A DNA stretch of 64,000 nucleotides, taken from Aquimarina sp. AU474 (GTDB lineage: Bacteria > Bacteroidota > Bacteroidia > Flavobacteriales > Flavobacteriaceae). The stretch's first letter is position 1. Each line of letters begins with the position of its first letter. The position numbers were made by a program, and so were the translations under genes. Shown piece by piece: positions 16,860 through 25,861 of this stretch. The stretch lies in the NCBI RefSeq assembly GCF_900312815.1, contig NZ_OMPE01000007.1:124001-188000 (forward strand), in the 5' to 3' direction. A model generated the notes under the pieces. It saw only the letters and a program-made list of their open reading frames with translations, did not search any database and was not told the DNA's origin.

Positions 16860-19634
16860 TTGGCACTTCAAAAACTAAGCCATAGTTTTACAAAAATAGG
16901 ATTTAAACCATTGCAAACAACGGTACGTCACATACTTTATTCACTAAGTTTTTCACTGTTTTGTATTTGTCAAATTACTGCACAGGAAACAAACAAGACT
17001 ACAGAGGTTCCTATTCCTGCTGAAAAGGATACCCTATCGAATACACAAAAAAAAATAGAACTTACTCCAGAACAACTCCTTAATGAGCAAGCTCAGGACA
17101 CGGTTAAACAAGATAGCATTGTTCCAGAACCTCAACTGTTAACAGATAAGGTAGACTATAAAGCTACAGATTATATGAGGTTAAGTCGAAGAGAAAACAA
17201 AATGTATCTCTACAATGAAGCCGAAATTATCTATGGAGATATGCAAATTAACGCAGGATTTATAGTTGTGGATAATGAAAAGAGTGAGGTATATGCATAT
17301 GGTATTAAAGATTCTTTGGGCGAATACACTCAAACTCCCGTGTTTAAACAAGCACAAAATGTAGTAGAACCAGATTCTATTCGTTTTAATTTTGATACTG
17401 AAAAAGCATTAATCTATAACTCTAGAACCGAACAAAACGGTTTTAAAATTAAAAATGAAGTATCTAAACGTGAAAATGACTCGGTGATTTATATGAGTAA
17501 TGTAAAATTTACTACTTCAGAAAATATAGAAGATCCCGAATATTATTTTTATGCTAGAAGAATCAAATTTGTACCAAAAAAGAAAATTGTTACTGGTTTA
17601 GTAAATATGTTCATTGCAGATGTACCTACACCTCTTGGGTTACCTTTTGGATATTTTCCGCTAACCGAAGACAGAACCTCTGGTTTTATCATCCCAAATC
17701 CTGGTGAAGAAAGAAATCGTGGTTATTTTCTACAAAATGGTGGGTACTATTTTGCTATAAGTGATTATGTAGATCTAACGCTTCTTGGAGATTACTATAC
17801 CAATGGAAGTTATACTTTTGCGGTTGAATCTGCTTATGCAAAAAGATATCGATTTAGAGGAAATCTGCGTTTTAGGTATGAGAATAATTTACAAAGTGAA
17901 AGAGGGTTTCCTGATTTCTCCAAAACTACTACCTACAATATACAATGGACACATAGCCAAGATGCCAAGGCAAATCCAAATTCTCGTTTCTCGGCATCGG
18001 TTAACTTTGGTAGTAGTGACTTTTTTCAACAGTCTACCAACCAGTTAAATACAGGTAACTTTTTAAATAATCAGATCAGTTCTAATATATCCTACTCCAA
18101 AACATTTCAGGGAGATCCTCAAGTAAATGTAAACGTAGCCGCTACACACAACTCTAATACTAATACGGGTATTGTAAATATGTCTCTACCTAATGTTAAT
18201 GCTAGTGTATCCAGAGTGTTCCCTTTTGCACCCAAAGTAGGAGTCAAAAAAGGAATTATACAAAATATAAATACACAATATAACTTTAGAGGCGAAAATA
18301 GGATTACCACTACCGATGATGATCTTTTCTCTGCCAGAATGTTTGAAAATGCATCATCAGGAATACAACATTCTATTCCGTTAAGCACTAATTTTAAAAT
18401 ATTTAAATACCTAAGTGCATCTGCAGGTACAAGCTATCAAGAAAATTGGGTGTTTGAAACCATAGAACAAGATTTTGTACGTGATGAAGATGGTAATGGT
18501 GAAGTAGTACGGGATACTATTGCTGGTTTTGATAGTTATCGTACCTATAATTTTTCTACAAGTTTAGGAACCACCATTTATGGGACGTTTAATTTTAAGA
18601 AAGGTAAAAAAATACAGGCCATTAGACATACTATGCGCCCCTCTATAAGTTATAATATTACCCCTGCTTTTGATCAATTTTATGACGAATATACAATAAC
18701 CGATGATCCCACTACTGCCGAAGACGAAACCGAAGTGGTAGAATATTCTAGATTTGAAGGAGGCTTTTTTGGAGCACCAGGTAATGTTTTTTCTAGTAAT
18801 ATTGGTTTTTCTATAAGTAATAACTTAGAGATGAAAGTAAAAAGTAAGGATACCACAGCCACCGAAGCCAAAAAAATAATCCTGCTTAACAACCTTAACA
18901 TCAGCACATCCTATAATATAGCCGGAGATTCATTAAAGTTAAGTCCACTATCTATTACTGGTAACATACCTATTATTCAAAATAAATTAGATATTAATTT
19001 TAATGCGCAATTAGATCCTTATGCACTAGATAATAACAATCGTAGGATCGACGTGTGGAATATTGATAATGGCGGAAGTTTATTTCGTCTTACCAGAGCA
19101 AGTGCCAATTTTGGATACTCTTTCTCTAGTAAAGATTTTGAAAAAGGAAAAGTAAATGAAGATCCTCTAGAAAATCAGAACTTCAGGAATGAGGGTCGAC
19201 CAGATAATTTATTTGGTGGTGTTACCGATTTTGGTGAAGCCAGGTCGTATGTCGAGGACAAGAAAAAAGACAAAGATACCGAGCAAAAAAACTATAATTA
19301 TAAGATGCCCTGGAACCTAAGGATATCCTATAATGTTAACTATAGTAATAATGCCCGGCAGAACGAAATATCATCGCACTCGGTCATGTTTTCTGGTGAT
19401 GTAGAATTAGCACCACGATGGTCTGTAGGAGTATCATCGGGGTATGATTTTAGAAATCCTGGTTTTACATTTACCAACTTACGCTTTCAAAGAGATCTAG
19501 AGAGTTGGCGTATGAGTTTTAACTGGATTCCTTTTAGCGAACGTACCTCATGGAATTTCTTTATCGGTATCAAGTCGTCTGTACTTAGTGATATCAAGTG
19601 GGATAAACGACGTGAACCAGATAGGCAACTATAA
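16860..19634 (+). CDS. lptD: LPS assembly outer-membrane protein LptD
   Basis: 924 residues from a TTG start; the first residues (MALQKL) match the flavobacterial LptD start and no ATG lies between it and the signal region, which ends ITAQ near residue 42. Residues ~100-260 form the periplasmic OstA jellyroll (MYLYNEAEIIYGDMQINAGF, then RRIKFVPKKKIVTG). The rest is a beta barrel with alternating strands and a closing aromatic terminus. LptD with LptE inserts lipopolysaccharide into the outer leaflet. RidA follows and the amidase diverges, both typical for the family. The two conserved Cys pairs of enterobacterial LptD are not seen, as is usual in Bacteroidota. Confidence 0.93.
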   Translation: MALQKLSHSFTKIGFKPLQTTVRHILYSLSFSLFCICQITAQETNKTTEVPIPAEKDTLSNTQKKIELTPEQLLNEQAQDTVKQDSIVPEPQLLTDKVDYKATDYMRLSRRENKMYLYNEAEIIYGDMQINAGFIVVDNEKSEVYAYGIKDSLGEYTQTPVFKQAQNVVEPDSIRFNFDTEKALIYNSRTEQNGFKIKNEVSKRENDSVIYMSNVKFTTSENIEDPEYYFYARRIKFVPKKKIVTGLVNMFIADVPTPLGLPFGYFPLTEDRTSGFIIPNPGEERNRGYFLQNGGYYFAISDYVDLTLLGDYYTNGSYTFAVESAYAKRYRFRGNLRFRYENNLQSERGFPDFSKTTTYNIQWTHSQDAKANPNSRFSASVNFGSSDFFQQSTNQLNTGNFLNNQISSNISYSKTFQGDPQVNVNVAATHNSNTNTGIVNMSLPNVNASVSRVFPFAPKVGVKKGIIQNINTQYNFRGENRITTTDDDLFSARMFENASSGIQHSIPLSTNFKIFKYLSASAGTSYQENWVFETIEQDFVRDEDGNGEVVRDTIAGFDSYRTYNFSTSLGTTIYGTFNFKKGKKIQAIRHTMRPSISYNITPAFDQFYDEYTITDDPTTAEDETEVVEYSRFEGGFFGAPGNVFSSNIGFSISNNLEMKVKSKDTTATEAKKIILLNNLNISTSYNIAGDSLKLSPLSITGNIPIIQNKLDINFNAQLDPYALDNNNRRIDVWNIDNGGSLFRLTRASANFGYSFSSKDFEKGKVNEDPLENQNFRNEGRPDNLFGGVTDFGEARSYVEDKKKDKDTEQKNYNYKMPWNLRISYNVNYSNNARQNEISSHSVMFSGDVELAPRWSVGVSSGYDFRNPGFTFTNLRFQRDLESWRMSFNWIPFSERTSWNFFIGIKSSVLSDIKWDKRREPDRQL

Positions 19635-19714
19635 ATTTTAAACTCGAAGACGGGCAGTGAAACTTGGGAGTTTGAGGATTGAAAAAAATAAAATAATTAT
19701 AAAAAATACTTCAC

Positions 19715-20095
19715 ATGAAAAAAATCATAACTACCGCTAATGCACCTGCTCCAATAGGGCCATATAACCAGGCAATTATGACAGGTAATACCTTATACAC
19801 TTCTGGGCAAATTGCAATACACCCAAAAAGTGGAGAATTGGTATTAGATGATATTAAAACTGAAGCAGAGCAAGTAATGCAGAATCTTAAAGCTATTCTT
19901 GATGAAGTAGGAATGACTTTCGAAAATGTGATCAAGACGACTATTTTCTTAAACGACATGAATAATTTTGCTCAAGTAAATGAAGTATACGGTAGTTATT
20001 TTAATGAAGACACCGCTCCTGCAAGAGAAACAGTTGCTGTTGCCGCGCTACCAAAATTTGTAAACGTAGAGATTTCTGTAATTGCCGTAAAGTAA
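19715..20095 (+). CDS. ridA: RidA family enamine/imine deaminase
   Basis: 126 residues, the normal RidA length. The marks are ITTANAPAPIGPYNQAI at the start, LYTSGQIAIHPKSGELV, and the substrate Arg in APARETVAVAALPK. RidA hydrolyses 2-aminoacrylate and other reactive enamines to keep PLP enzymes active. It follows lptD by about 80 bases and is closed by a strong hairpin at 20114, so it may be cotranscribed with lptD. Confidence 0.93.
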   Translation: MKKIITTANAPAPIGPYNQAIMTGNTLYTSGQIAIHPKSGELVLDDIKTEAEQVMQNLKAILDEVGMTFENVIKTTIFLNDMNNFAQVNEVYGSYFNEDTAPARETVAVAALPKFVNVEISVIAVK

Positions 20096-20113
20096 TTATT
20101 ATACCACATACAT

Positions 20114-20146
20114 AAAAGCCAGAGTAGTGATACTCTGGCTTTTTTA
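20114..20146. terminator. bidirectional terminator between ridA and phoD-like gene
   Basis: AAAAGCCAGAGTA pairs perfectly with TACTCTGGCTTTT around a four-base loop. A run precedes and T run follows it, so it can end both convergent genes. Confidence 0.9.
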
Positions 20147-20162
20147 GTACATTATTTACTTC

Positions 20163-22349
20163 TTATTTTATTATTATTTTTCTACTGGCTTTTACATTTT
20201 CAGAGGCTACAACTATAATATAATTTCCGTTTTTGATCCCACTTGGATCAAAAGATAAATTATAAATCCCCTTTTCTACTTTTTGATGCTGAAGTTCTTG
20301 GATAAATTTACCATTAAGATCATATAATGCGATTTTGATCGTACTTTCTTTATTCACCAGATAATGAATATTGCCTTCATTTTGCATCGGGTTAGGATAA
20401 GCTCCAATAATTACAAAATCATCCTTTGCTAGGGACTCTACAGGTTTTTTGGTAATCATACTTTCTTGATCTGTATTTCTTGCTATCGATCTTGCGGCAT
20501 TTGATGCTTTCCTGATTTTACAATCGTTGGAGTTTACATACCAACCTCTTGATCGCCTCTCTCCTACTGTAGGTTTGGATAAATCTGCAATATCATACCA
20601 GTCTGCTTGTGCTCTATTTTGATTTACATCCAATACAAAATACCCATGATTATCAAGATCTACATCTTTGATATGCCTGTTTAATAATTTGATATAAAAC
20701 TCACCAATACCCGAAGCTATGCTCCCTACAAAGTCAAGATTTTGAGAGGTTACACTCGGTACTACAAATTCACACATCTCACAATCTCTTTGATATCTTA
20801 CCTCACCCGCAAAAGTGCTATGTATATCCCCTGTAAGCACCACTATATTATCAATACTATTATCTTTTATGTAGCCTAACAATCGATCTCTCTCCTCACT
20901 ATATCCATCCCAAGCATCACCAGATGGCACTCCGTTCCATGGCATCATCATTACTTGATTACCAATTACTCTCCATTTGGCACTAGAGGATAACAATTGT
21001 TCTGTAAGCCAATCAAATTGCTCTGATCCAAGGATCGAAGTATAGGTAGCTTTATTTTCTTTTGTATTTTCTTGTTCTGAAAAAACAGTTCCTTTTTTTA
21101 GTAATGTCTCTAATTCTTTGGTAGATGCATTATTATTATCTACTGCTTTTTTTTGAATGATCGCCTCTGTAAATAGCGTAACTAATCTCTCAAATTCTAA
21201 GACAGACAAACCTGTTGATGTTTTTTCTGAAGTATCAGATACCTGAAGGAGCATCGGAAGAACAGTATATAGTATTTCCTTTACATCATTAGGGTTATTC
21301 AAATCTTTTTTTGCAATCACCTCTTGCGCATATTGCTTAAATTTTTCATTAGAGGCTGCAGCACTGATCAGGTTTTTTGAAGTTGACACCTGTGTTTCTC
21401 TACCTTCAATTCGAGTATCTAGCATAATCAAATCCAAAAGTTTACCATAAGAAATCTTACGATACAATCGATATTGCTCTATAGAGTTAGCTCGAACTGG
21501 CATCCACTCAAAATATGCTTTGTAGGCATTGTTTTTTCTGGTTTCCCAGCTCCCCTCTGTAGAAGGAGTATGGTTTTCGGCTCCAAATTTACTAGCATCA
21601 TTCGCAAATTCATGATCATCCCATATATTAATAAAAGGATGCTGTTGGTGCACATTACGTAGCATTGGATCCAATCTGTAGTACGAATAACGCACGCGAT
21701 AATCATCTAAAGTTATAATCTCATTTTCGGGTAAATGCCCTCTTCCGATATCATCGCTGTAACCGTATCCACCAGATTCGTATTCATAAATATAATCCCC
21801 CAAATGTATTACAGCATCAATATCATTGCGGTCTGCAATCTGATTATAAGCATTAAAATATCCGTTTTGGTAATTAGAACAAGACACTACTGCAAACCTT
21901 AGGTTATCTACCATTTCGTTTTGAGCTGGAGTGGTTCTGGTTTTACCAACTATAGATTGTGATCCTTCGGTTTCAAATTGATAATAATAAGTTGTAAAAG
22001 CATCAAGACCAGTAACATCTACCTTTACTGTATAATCCTTACTTTGGTTGGTTACCAATTGCCCCTGTTGTACTATCTGTGTCATCTCTGGGTTAGTAGC
22101 CACTTGCCAGTTTACAGTTGCTGTAGCATTATTTGTGGTTATTCGTGTCCAGATAATCACTGCATTCTCTAGAGGATCTCCAGAAGCTACACCATGATAA
22201 AATGGTGCTAAACTGGCATTAAAATAGGCGTCGATAGATTTGTTACTAGTCGATCTTTCGATTTTTGTAAGTTGCGTTTTTGGTTGTTGTGCGTAGAAAC
22301 ATTGTGCGATCAAAAACGCCATAATGAATAGTGGTAATCGTGTTTTCAT
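20163..22349 (-). CDS. PhoD-type alkaline phosphatase/phosphodiesterase with T9SS sorting domain
   Basis: 728 residues. After the signal peptide (ending CFYAQ) comes the PhoD N-terminal domain (FYHGVASGDPLENAVIIWTR), a Fn3-like part, and the metallophosphatase core: VSCSNYQNGYFNAY, HLGDYIYEY, NIWDDHEFAND and VLTGDIHSTFAGE. The insertion at ~310-430 is longer than in the Bacillus enzyme. The last ~75 residues (GAYPNPMQNEGNIHY, then LYDLNGKFIQEL and GNYIIVV) are a type A type IX secretion domain, so the enzyme is exported across the outer membrane and probably kept on the cell surface. It releases phosphate from extracellular phosphoesters (family knowledge). Confidence 0.94.
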   Translation of the reverse strand: MKTRLPLFIMAFLIAQCFYAQQPKTQLTKIERSTSNKSIDAYFNASLAPFYHGVASGDPLENAVIIWTRITTNNATATVNWQVATNPEMTQIVQQGQLVTNQSKDYTVKVDVTGLDAFTTYYYQFETEGSQSIVGKTRTTPAQNEMVDNLRFAVVSCSNYQNGYFNAYNQIADRNDIDAVIHLGDYIYEYESGGYGYSDDIGRGHLPENEIITLDDYRVRYSYYRLDPMLRNVHQQHPFINIWDDHEFANDASKFGAENHTPSTEGSWETRKNNAYKAYFEWMPVRANSIEQYRLYRKISYGKLLDLIMLDTRIEGRETQVSTSKNLISAAASNEKFKQYAQEVIAKKDLNNPNDVKEILYTVLPMLLQVSDTSEKTSTGLSVLEFERLVTLFTEAIIQKKAVDNNNASTKELETLLKKGTVFSEQENTKENKATYTSILGSEQFDWLTEQLLSSSAKWRVIGNQVMMMPWNGVPSGDAWDGYSEERDRLLGYIKDNSIDNIVVLTGDIHSTFAGEVRYQRDCEMCEFVVPSVTSQNLDFVGSIASGIGEFYIKLLNRHIKDVDLDNHGYFVLDVNQNRAQADWYDIADLSKPTVGERRSRGWYVNSNDCKIRKASNAARSIARNTDQESMITKKPVESLAKDDFVIIGAYPNPMQNEGNIHYLVNKESTIKIALYDLNGKFIQELQHQKVEKGIYNLSFDPSGIKNGNYIIVVASENVKASRKIIIK

Positions 22350-22529
22350 GTTAGGTTTTAATTAAGGTTAGTGTTCGATGAATTTTTCGCGAAAATATGT
22401 GAACACCTCAACAAAAAATATAGGAGTGTTTCTATTTAATAGAAGTTTAAATTGCCTAACAATCTCTTTTGATAACCATCGGTTAAATTAACCATTAGGT
22501 TACGTGATATTAAAACTGAATACTTATAT

Positions 22530-22537
22530 TAACTTTG
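22530..22537 (+). promoter_or_regulatory. candidate -7 promoter element
   Basis: TAACTTTG fits TAnnTTTG and lies 31 bases before the ATG at 22569. No TTG is seen 20 bases further up, so support is partial. Confidence 0.4.
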
Positions 22538-22568
22538 TAGGTAAGAGCATTGTTAATTTAGTTTTACT

Positions 22569-23126
22569 ATGAGCATACATCAACTCACGTCTTCTGACCC
22601 TCTAACCAGAGATATGATAGCCAAAGGAATACAGGATTGGCAAGCCTTATTGACATATGTGCAACAGATTCCTTATGGTAGAAATGCTAGTAGAACAGAT
22701 GTATCCTTAGTCATCTCTGAGCATCAAGGCACCTGCAGTTCTAAACATGCTCTTTTAAAAACAATTGCAGATCATAATATGATTGCTGTAGATTTAGTCA
22801 TGGGGATGTACAAAATGAACCAGAAAAACACTCCTAAAATTGGAACCATACTTACAGAACATCATCTAGAGTATATCCCAGAAGCCCATTGTTATGTGCG
22901 AAAAGGATCGCTTACTATTGATGTAACCTCGCCGCAATCTGATTTTGATCGTATCAAAAACGATATCTTATTAGAGCAAATCATTACTCCCGATCAAGTT
23001 GGGAGGTATAAAATTGATTTTCATAAAAACTATATCAAAGAATGGATTAAAAAAGAAGAACTTGATTTTTCTTTTGATGCTATCTGGGCTATCAGAGAAT
23101 CGTGTATCAAAAACTTATCGACATAA
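22569..23126 (+). CDS. transglutaminase-like cysteine hydrolase, small
   Basis: 185 residues, cytoplasmic. The order of a papain/transglutaminase triad is present: Cys in HQGTCSSKHALLKTIA near residue 57, His in YIPEAHCYV near 103 and Asp in SLTIDVTSPQSDFD near 115. The N-terminal part (DPLTRDMIAKGIQDWQALLTYVQQIPYGRNA) resembles the lead of transglutaminase-core proteins. It stands alone between a divergent spacer and a 750-base non-coding stretch. Substrate and role are not known; a peptidase or amidase activity is possible. Confidence 0.75.
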   Translation: MSIHQLTSSDPLTRDMIAKGIQDWQALLTYVQQIPYGRNASRTDVSLVISEHQGTCSSKHALLKTIADHNMIAVDLVMGMYKMNQKNTPKIGTILTEHHLEYIPEAHCYVRKGSLTIDVTSPQSDFDRIKNDILLEQIITPDQVGRYKIDFHKNYIKEWIKKEELDFSFDAIWAIRESCIKNLST

Positions 23127-23429
23127 AGATGGCACTACTAATCGATCACAAAATTGCAACTGCAATAAAATCAATATCTTACCGTTACTATATCACAAAC
23201 CTACTAGCTTGATATGGTGTCTAAAATTCCACTGGATCGATCTTTTTGCTACCTGAGGAGATCGATTTTTCGTATCTACTCGTTACCCTCATCAAGTTTT
23301 ATCTTCTAATAATGCTCCAATCTTCAATACAATTTCCTATTTACATTCACTATTATAGCCACATATGGTAAAGTTTTGATTTTTGTATCAATACTTTTAT
23401 TTCATATTAATTTAAGTGACATCAGTTTA

Positions 23430-23610
23430 ATCTTCTTTTCATTTTCTTTGCTCGCTCAAAGAAAACGAAACAAAAGAAAAGGCACTTTTCTCAAGGTATT
23501 TTTCAGTTATACTGAAAACCAGATTTGTTCTGCTAAAATCTTTCCAAGGTTTCAAGATTTTTTAACACAAAACAAATCTTATACTGGTGAGAAAAGAATT
23601 CAAAGCGCTG
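23430..23610. repeat. structured intergenic element with CTTTGCTCGCTCAAAG core
   Basis: The core CTTTGctcgctCAAAG is an inverted repeat followed by AAAACGAAACAAAAGAAAAGG, a wording I recognise as recurring in Bacteroidota intergenic DNA. Downstream, AGATTTGTT (about 23523) pairs with AACAAATCT (about 23572), and inside that AAAATCTT pairs with AAGATTTT. The nested arms suggest an RNA or mobile DNA fold. No coding signal. Confidence 0.4.
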
Positions 23611-23701
23611 CCTTGTAATATCAACATAACCGCGAAGTAAGGTTCTAAGGTAATCTTTAACCAGCACAAGTTTTATTAAAACAATATTAAACTAATAACC
23701 T

Positions 23702-23840
23702 GAATTCGACGTAAGAAAATTACGTCAATTCGAATGATCCGAAGAAGGGGGATTATATCGAGAATAGTAATTTTCCTTCAAAAAACTATTCTCGATACAG
23801 TTTTCCTTCATTTCATTCTGAAAAACCACTCGAATTGACG
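23702..23840. repeat. REP-like nested inverted repeats with GTCAATTCG motif
   Basis: Three layers are seen. GACGTAA (23708-23714) pairs with TTACGTC (23720-23726), extended by GAATT/AATTC with a bulge. CGTCAATTCGA (23723-23733) pairs with TCGAATTGACG (23830-23840). The 13-base arm at 23756-23768 pairs perfectly with 23785-23797. A 10-base direct repeat TTTTCCTTCA occurs at 23771 and 23801. This looks like a second REP family, distinct from the one near the transposase. The T7 run after 23840 could also end transcription on the plus strand. Confidence 0.6.
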
Positions 23841-23876
23841 CTTTTTTTAAATATTATTACTTATATCGAACTTTGG

Positions 23877-24587
23877 CTAATTAATTTCTGTAGAAATCAC
23901 TACTCCGTTTTCATCAAAATACTCCCAGGTGCCTGCTTTTTTATCCAGGTCATACCTTCCCTGTTCTGCGATATTTCCGTTTTCATGATATTTTTGATAT
24001 TTGCCATGCCATAATCCCGATTGGCAGGTGTATATTTCTTTGGTAAGTCCGTTTTCGTTATATTCTTTCCACTCGCCATCTACCTTACCATTATGATAAT
24101 ATCCCGAAACCGAAACTGCGCCATCAACATAATATTCTTTATGATCACCATGTAATGCACCATTTTGTATTGCAGTTTTCATTTTTACATTGCCATTAGC
24201 AAAAAAATAAATTCGTTCATCAATGGCCACGTTATCTCTATATTTTTCTTCACTATGCACCTCGCCACCCTCGTGGTAGGTTTGCCAAACTCCTTGTTTA
24301 AGATCTTCGATATAAAATCCTTTTCCTACTAATGCTCCCGTGCGCAGATCGTATGATTTTTGCTCACCCATTTTTACTCCATTTATATAGGGTATAGAAT
24401 CTACTTGTATGGCTTGATCATCATAATAGGCCCATACTCCTACTTTTTCGGTTCCTTTAACCAATCCAATACCTTTTACATTACCATTGGTATGATATTC
24501 TATCTTTTGCTCAGGTTTTGAGGTTGTACAACTTACCAGAACTAATACAGCAACCGCTACGAACATACGTTTTATATATCCTATCAT
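23877..24587 (-). CDS. MORN-repeat (YwqK-like) lipoprotein
   Basis: 236 residues. The signal ends in a lipobox (VLVLVSCTTSKPEQ). The body is a chain of MORN-type repeats with the pattern (Y/F)(Y/H)xxGxxxxxxxYxxGxxxGxWxxY, such as HTNGNVKGIG, YHEGGEVHSEEKY, YYVDGAVSVSGYYHNGKVDGEWKEY and YHENGNIAEQGRYD. Relatives are named after the YwqK antitoxin, but here there is no toxin next to it, and the lipoprotein signal points to the periplasm or outer membrane. The role is unknown; these beta-hairpin repeats usually bind lipid or protein. Confidence 0.85.
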   Translation of the reverse strand: MIGYIKRMFVAVAVLVLVSCTTSKPEQKIEYHTNGNVKGIGLVKGTEKVGVWAYYDDQAIQVDSIPYINGVKMGEQKSYDLRTGALVGKGFYIEDLKQGVWQTYHEGGEVHSEEKYRDNVAIDERIYFFANGNVKMKTAIQNGALHGDHKEYYVDGAVSVSGYYHNGKVDGEWKEYNENGLTKEIYTCQSGLWHGKYQKYHENGNIAEQGRYDLDKKAGTWEYFDENGVVISTEIN

Positions 24588-25073
24588 CTTAATTTGATTG
24601 TTTGGTGTGGCCCAAAATACAAAATGTGAACTCCCTTATATTGTTTTTGCTGTATTTATTTACCCTTAACATACTATACCTGCTTATAATTTATCATAGT
24701 TATATCGATATTTCCATTTATCGAAAGAAAACATGCATTTCGTCTAAAGGGATTTGAGTTTAAACTAAGGACCCCTGTTTACCATCCTGATTAGACCTAC
24801 TTTTATACCATAGTTATTACAAAAACAGTATAGCTTGTATGAAACATCAAATAAGTAACCGGGAGTTGCCTCTAGAAAGAAACATATAACAGATACTTAA
24901 ATAATATTGATCCCCAGATCCCACATCGTCAACATGCAAAAAAAGCTATGCCTTAACCAGCATAGTTTTTGTTTTTTATATCAATATCACGACTAGTCAT
25001 ACTAGACGCGTATTACAAATCAGCGCTATCGTATTCGAGCGATTGGGCAAGTATTTTCGAGCCATCTAAGATC
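24588..25073. other. intergenic stretch with a terminator hairpin and decayed REP sequence
   Basis: No coding region supported. At 24937-24973 lies a hairpin listed separately. At about 24988-25010 GACTAGTCATACTAGACGCG looks like a worn copy of the REP at 25746. The rest shows no pattern I can name. Confidence 0.5.
24938..24973. terminator. A/T-flanked hairpin, bidirectional terminator candidate
   Basis: CTATGC (24946-24951) pairs with GCATAG (24960-24965). Preceding A7 and following T5 extend the stem, which then gives a U-tract in either direction. It lies downstream of the transposase gene on the minus strand. Confidence 0.55.
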
Positions 25074-25096
25074 GCCGCTAGTTTGCAACTTGTGCC
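25074..25096 (+). repeat. REP palindrome, left-end type
   Basis: GCCGCTAGTTTGCAACTTGTGCC; the stem CTAGT/ACTTG is slightly worn compared with the CTAGT/ACTAG stem at 26189 and 26672. It starts 4 bases from the transposase stop codon. Confidence 0.7.
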
Positions 25097-25099
25097 TTA

Positions 25100-25675
25100 T
25101 CACATCTGTTTAGGTAATCCTAATAAAACCCCATCACTATCAATTTGTAGTACAGTATGATCATCCTGATAGTTTCTGGCACTACTATATTTCCAATCTA
25201 CAGTATTTGTTACAAAACCAGATACTACAGGATTGTTGTGAATATAATCAATCTTTTGTTCTATGACTTTATCAGTCCATAATTCTATGGGCTTATTGTG
25301 ATGTTGCCAAAATTGATAGGTACTTACATTTCCTTTTGCTTTACCGGCCTTTTCAAACATCCATAACAACCATTCTTTTCTACTTTCTTGTGGGTTATCT
25401 CGTATGGCTTGCACTACTTTTTTTGCAGTATGTTTTTTGAAATCTCCTATCAAGCCAGAAGGATCAGCATTACTAGAACGAAAAACCAAATGAACATGAC
25501 TTGCCATAAAACAATAGGCATAGAGCTCCATCCCTTTCTCTTTTCTACAGTAATCAATACTACTAGCCAAATGCAATAAATATTTTTCTCTTATGAAAAC
25601 ATCTATCCAATAGACCGTAGCAAAGCTTACAAAGTATAAACCTGATTTGTTATGAAACTTATATTTTCTGCTCAT
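25100..25675 (-). CDS. REP-associated tyrosine transposase (RAYT, Y1_Tnp)
   Basis: 191 residues. The HUH motif is FMASHVHLVFRS near residue 60 and the catalytic Tyr lies in QKIDYIHNNPVVSGFV near 150, followed by the WKYSSARNY segment. All three are typical of the RAYT branch of IS200/IS605-like Y1 transposases. RAYTs bind and cleave REP palindromes as single-stranded DNA and are domesticated or slowly mobile genes that spread REPINs. The frame is intact from ATG at 25675, so the protein may be active. REP palindromes lie within 4 bases of its stop and 70 bases of its start. No passenger gene is present. Confidence 0.92.
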   Translation of the reverse strand: MSRKYKFHNKSGLYFVSFATVYWIDVFIREKYLLHLASSIDYCRKEKGMELYAYCFMASHVHLVFRSSNADPSGLIGDFKKHTAKKVVQAIRDNPQESRKEWLLWMFEKAGKAKGNVSTYQFWQHHNKPIELWTDKVIEQKIDYIHNNPVVSGFVTNTVDWKYSSARNYQDDHTVLQIDSDGVLLGLPKQM

Positions 25676-25689
25676 ACAAATCCAAAATA

Positions 25690-25726
25690 CAACAAGCCAG
25701 TTTCAAAAAATGAAACTGGCTTGTTG
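25690..25726. repeat. perfect 16-bp hairpin upstream of the RAYT gene
   Basis: CAACAAGCCAGTTTCA (25690-25705) pairs without mismatch with TGAAACTGGCTTGTTG (25711-25726) across A5. It occupies the same place, just inside the right-hand REP, as the smaller hairpin in the two REPINs. It could act in the 5' leader of the transposase mRNA or as a DNA hairpin for the enzyme. Confidence 0.85.
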
Positions 25727-25745
25727 CTTTGTATCTTACTCTTTC

Positions 25746-25778
25746 CCGGCACTAGTCACAGACTAGCGCTAGCGGGGG
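25746..25778 (-). repeat. REP palindrome, right-end type
   Basis: CCGGCACTAGTCACAGACTAG followed by CGCTAGCGGGGG. The stem is CTAGT/ACTAG. Copies with a CTCGT/ACGAG stem lie at 26295-26326 and 26778-26811, so both arms changed together, which shows selection for pairing. Confidence 0.8.
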
Positions 25779-25861
25779 TTATTTTTTAGTAAAATACCAG
25801 ATTTTGTAATATCTCTTCTAACAATTTTAGACCTTTTATATCTTACGTTATCTATAAAACA

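Larger units (their letters stand above)
23127..23876. other. 750-base non-coding stretch with structured repeats
   Basis: No credible coding frame. The ORFs across it have repetitive or basic low-complexity products (such as LAQRKRNKRKGT). It holds two structured segments listed separately at 23430-23610 and 23702-23840. The rest (23127-23400) is AT-rich with no clear signal; CTTGATATGGT-like and GATCGATC patches recur without forming a repeat. Confidence 0.6.
25074..25778 (-). mobile_element. RAYT element: REP-bounded tyrosine transposase unit
   Basis: The unit begins with GCCGCTAGTTTGCAACTTG (25074) and ends with the REP at 25746-25778 (GACTAGCGCTAGCGGGGG). The outer ends CCGCTAG and CTAGCGG are inverted copies of each other. 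The same two ends bound the ~146-base units at 26181 and 26664, but here the inner part is the transposase gene plus a hairpin. The element therefore looks like the autonomous parent of the two REPINs. Confidence 0.65.

Noticed and set aside
23376-23618. 80-residue plus-strand ORF
   Set aside because: It spans the structured CTTTGCTCGCTCAAAG element, and the basic LAQRKRNKRKGT product looks like translated repeat DNA.
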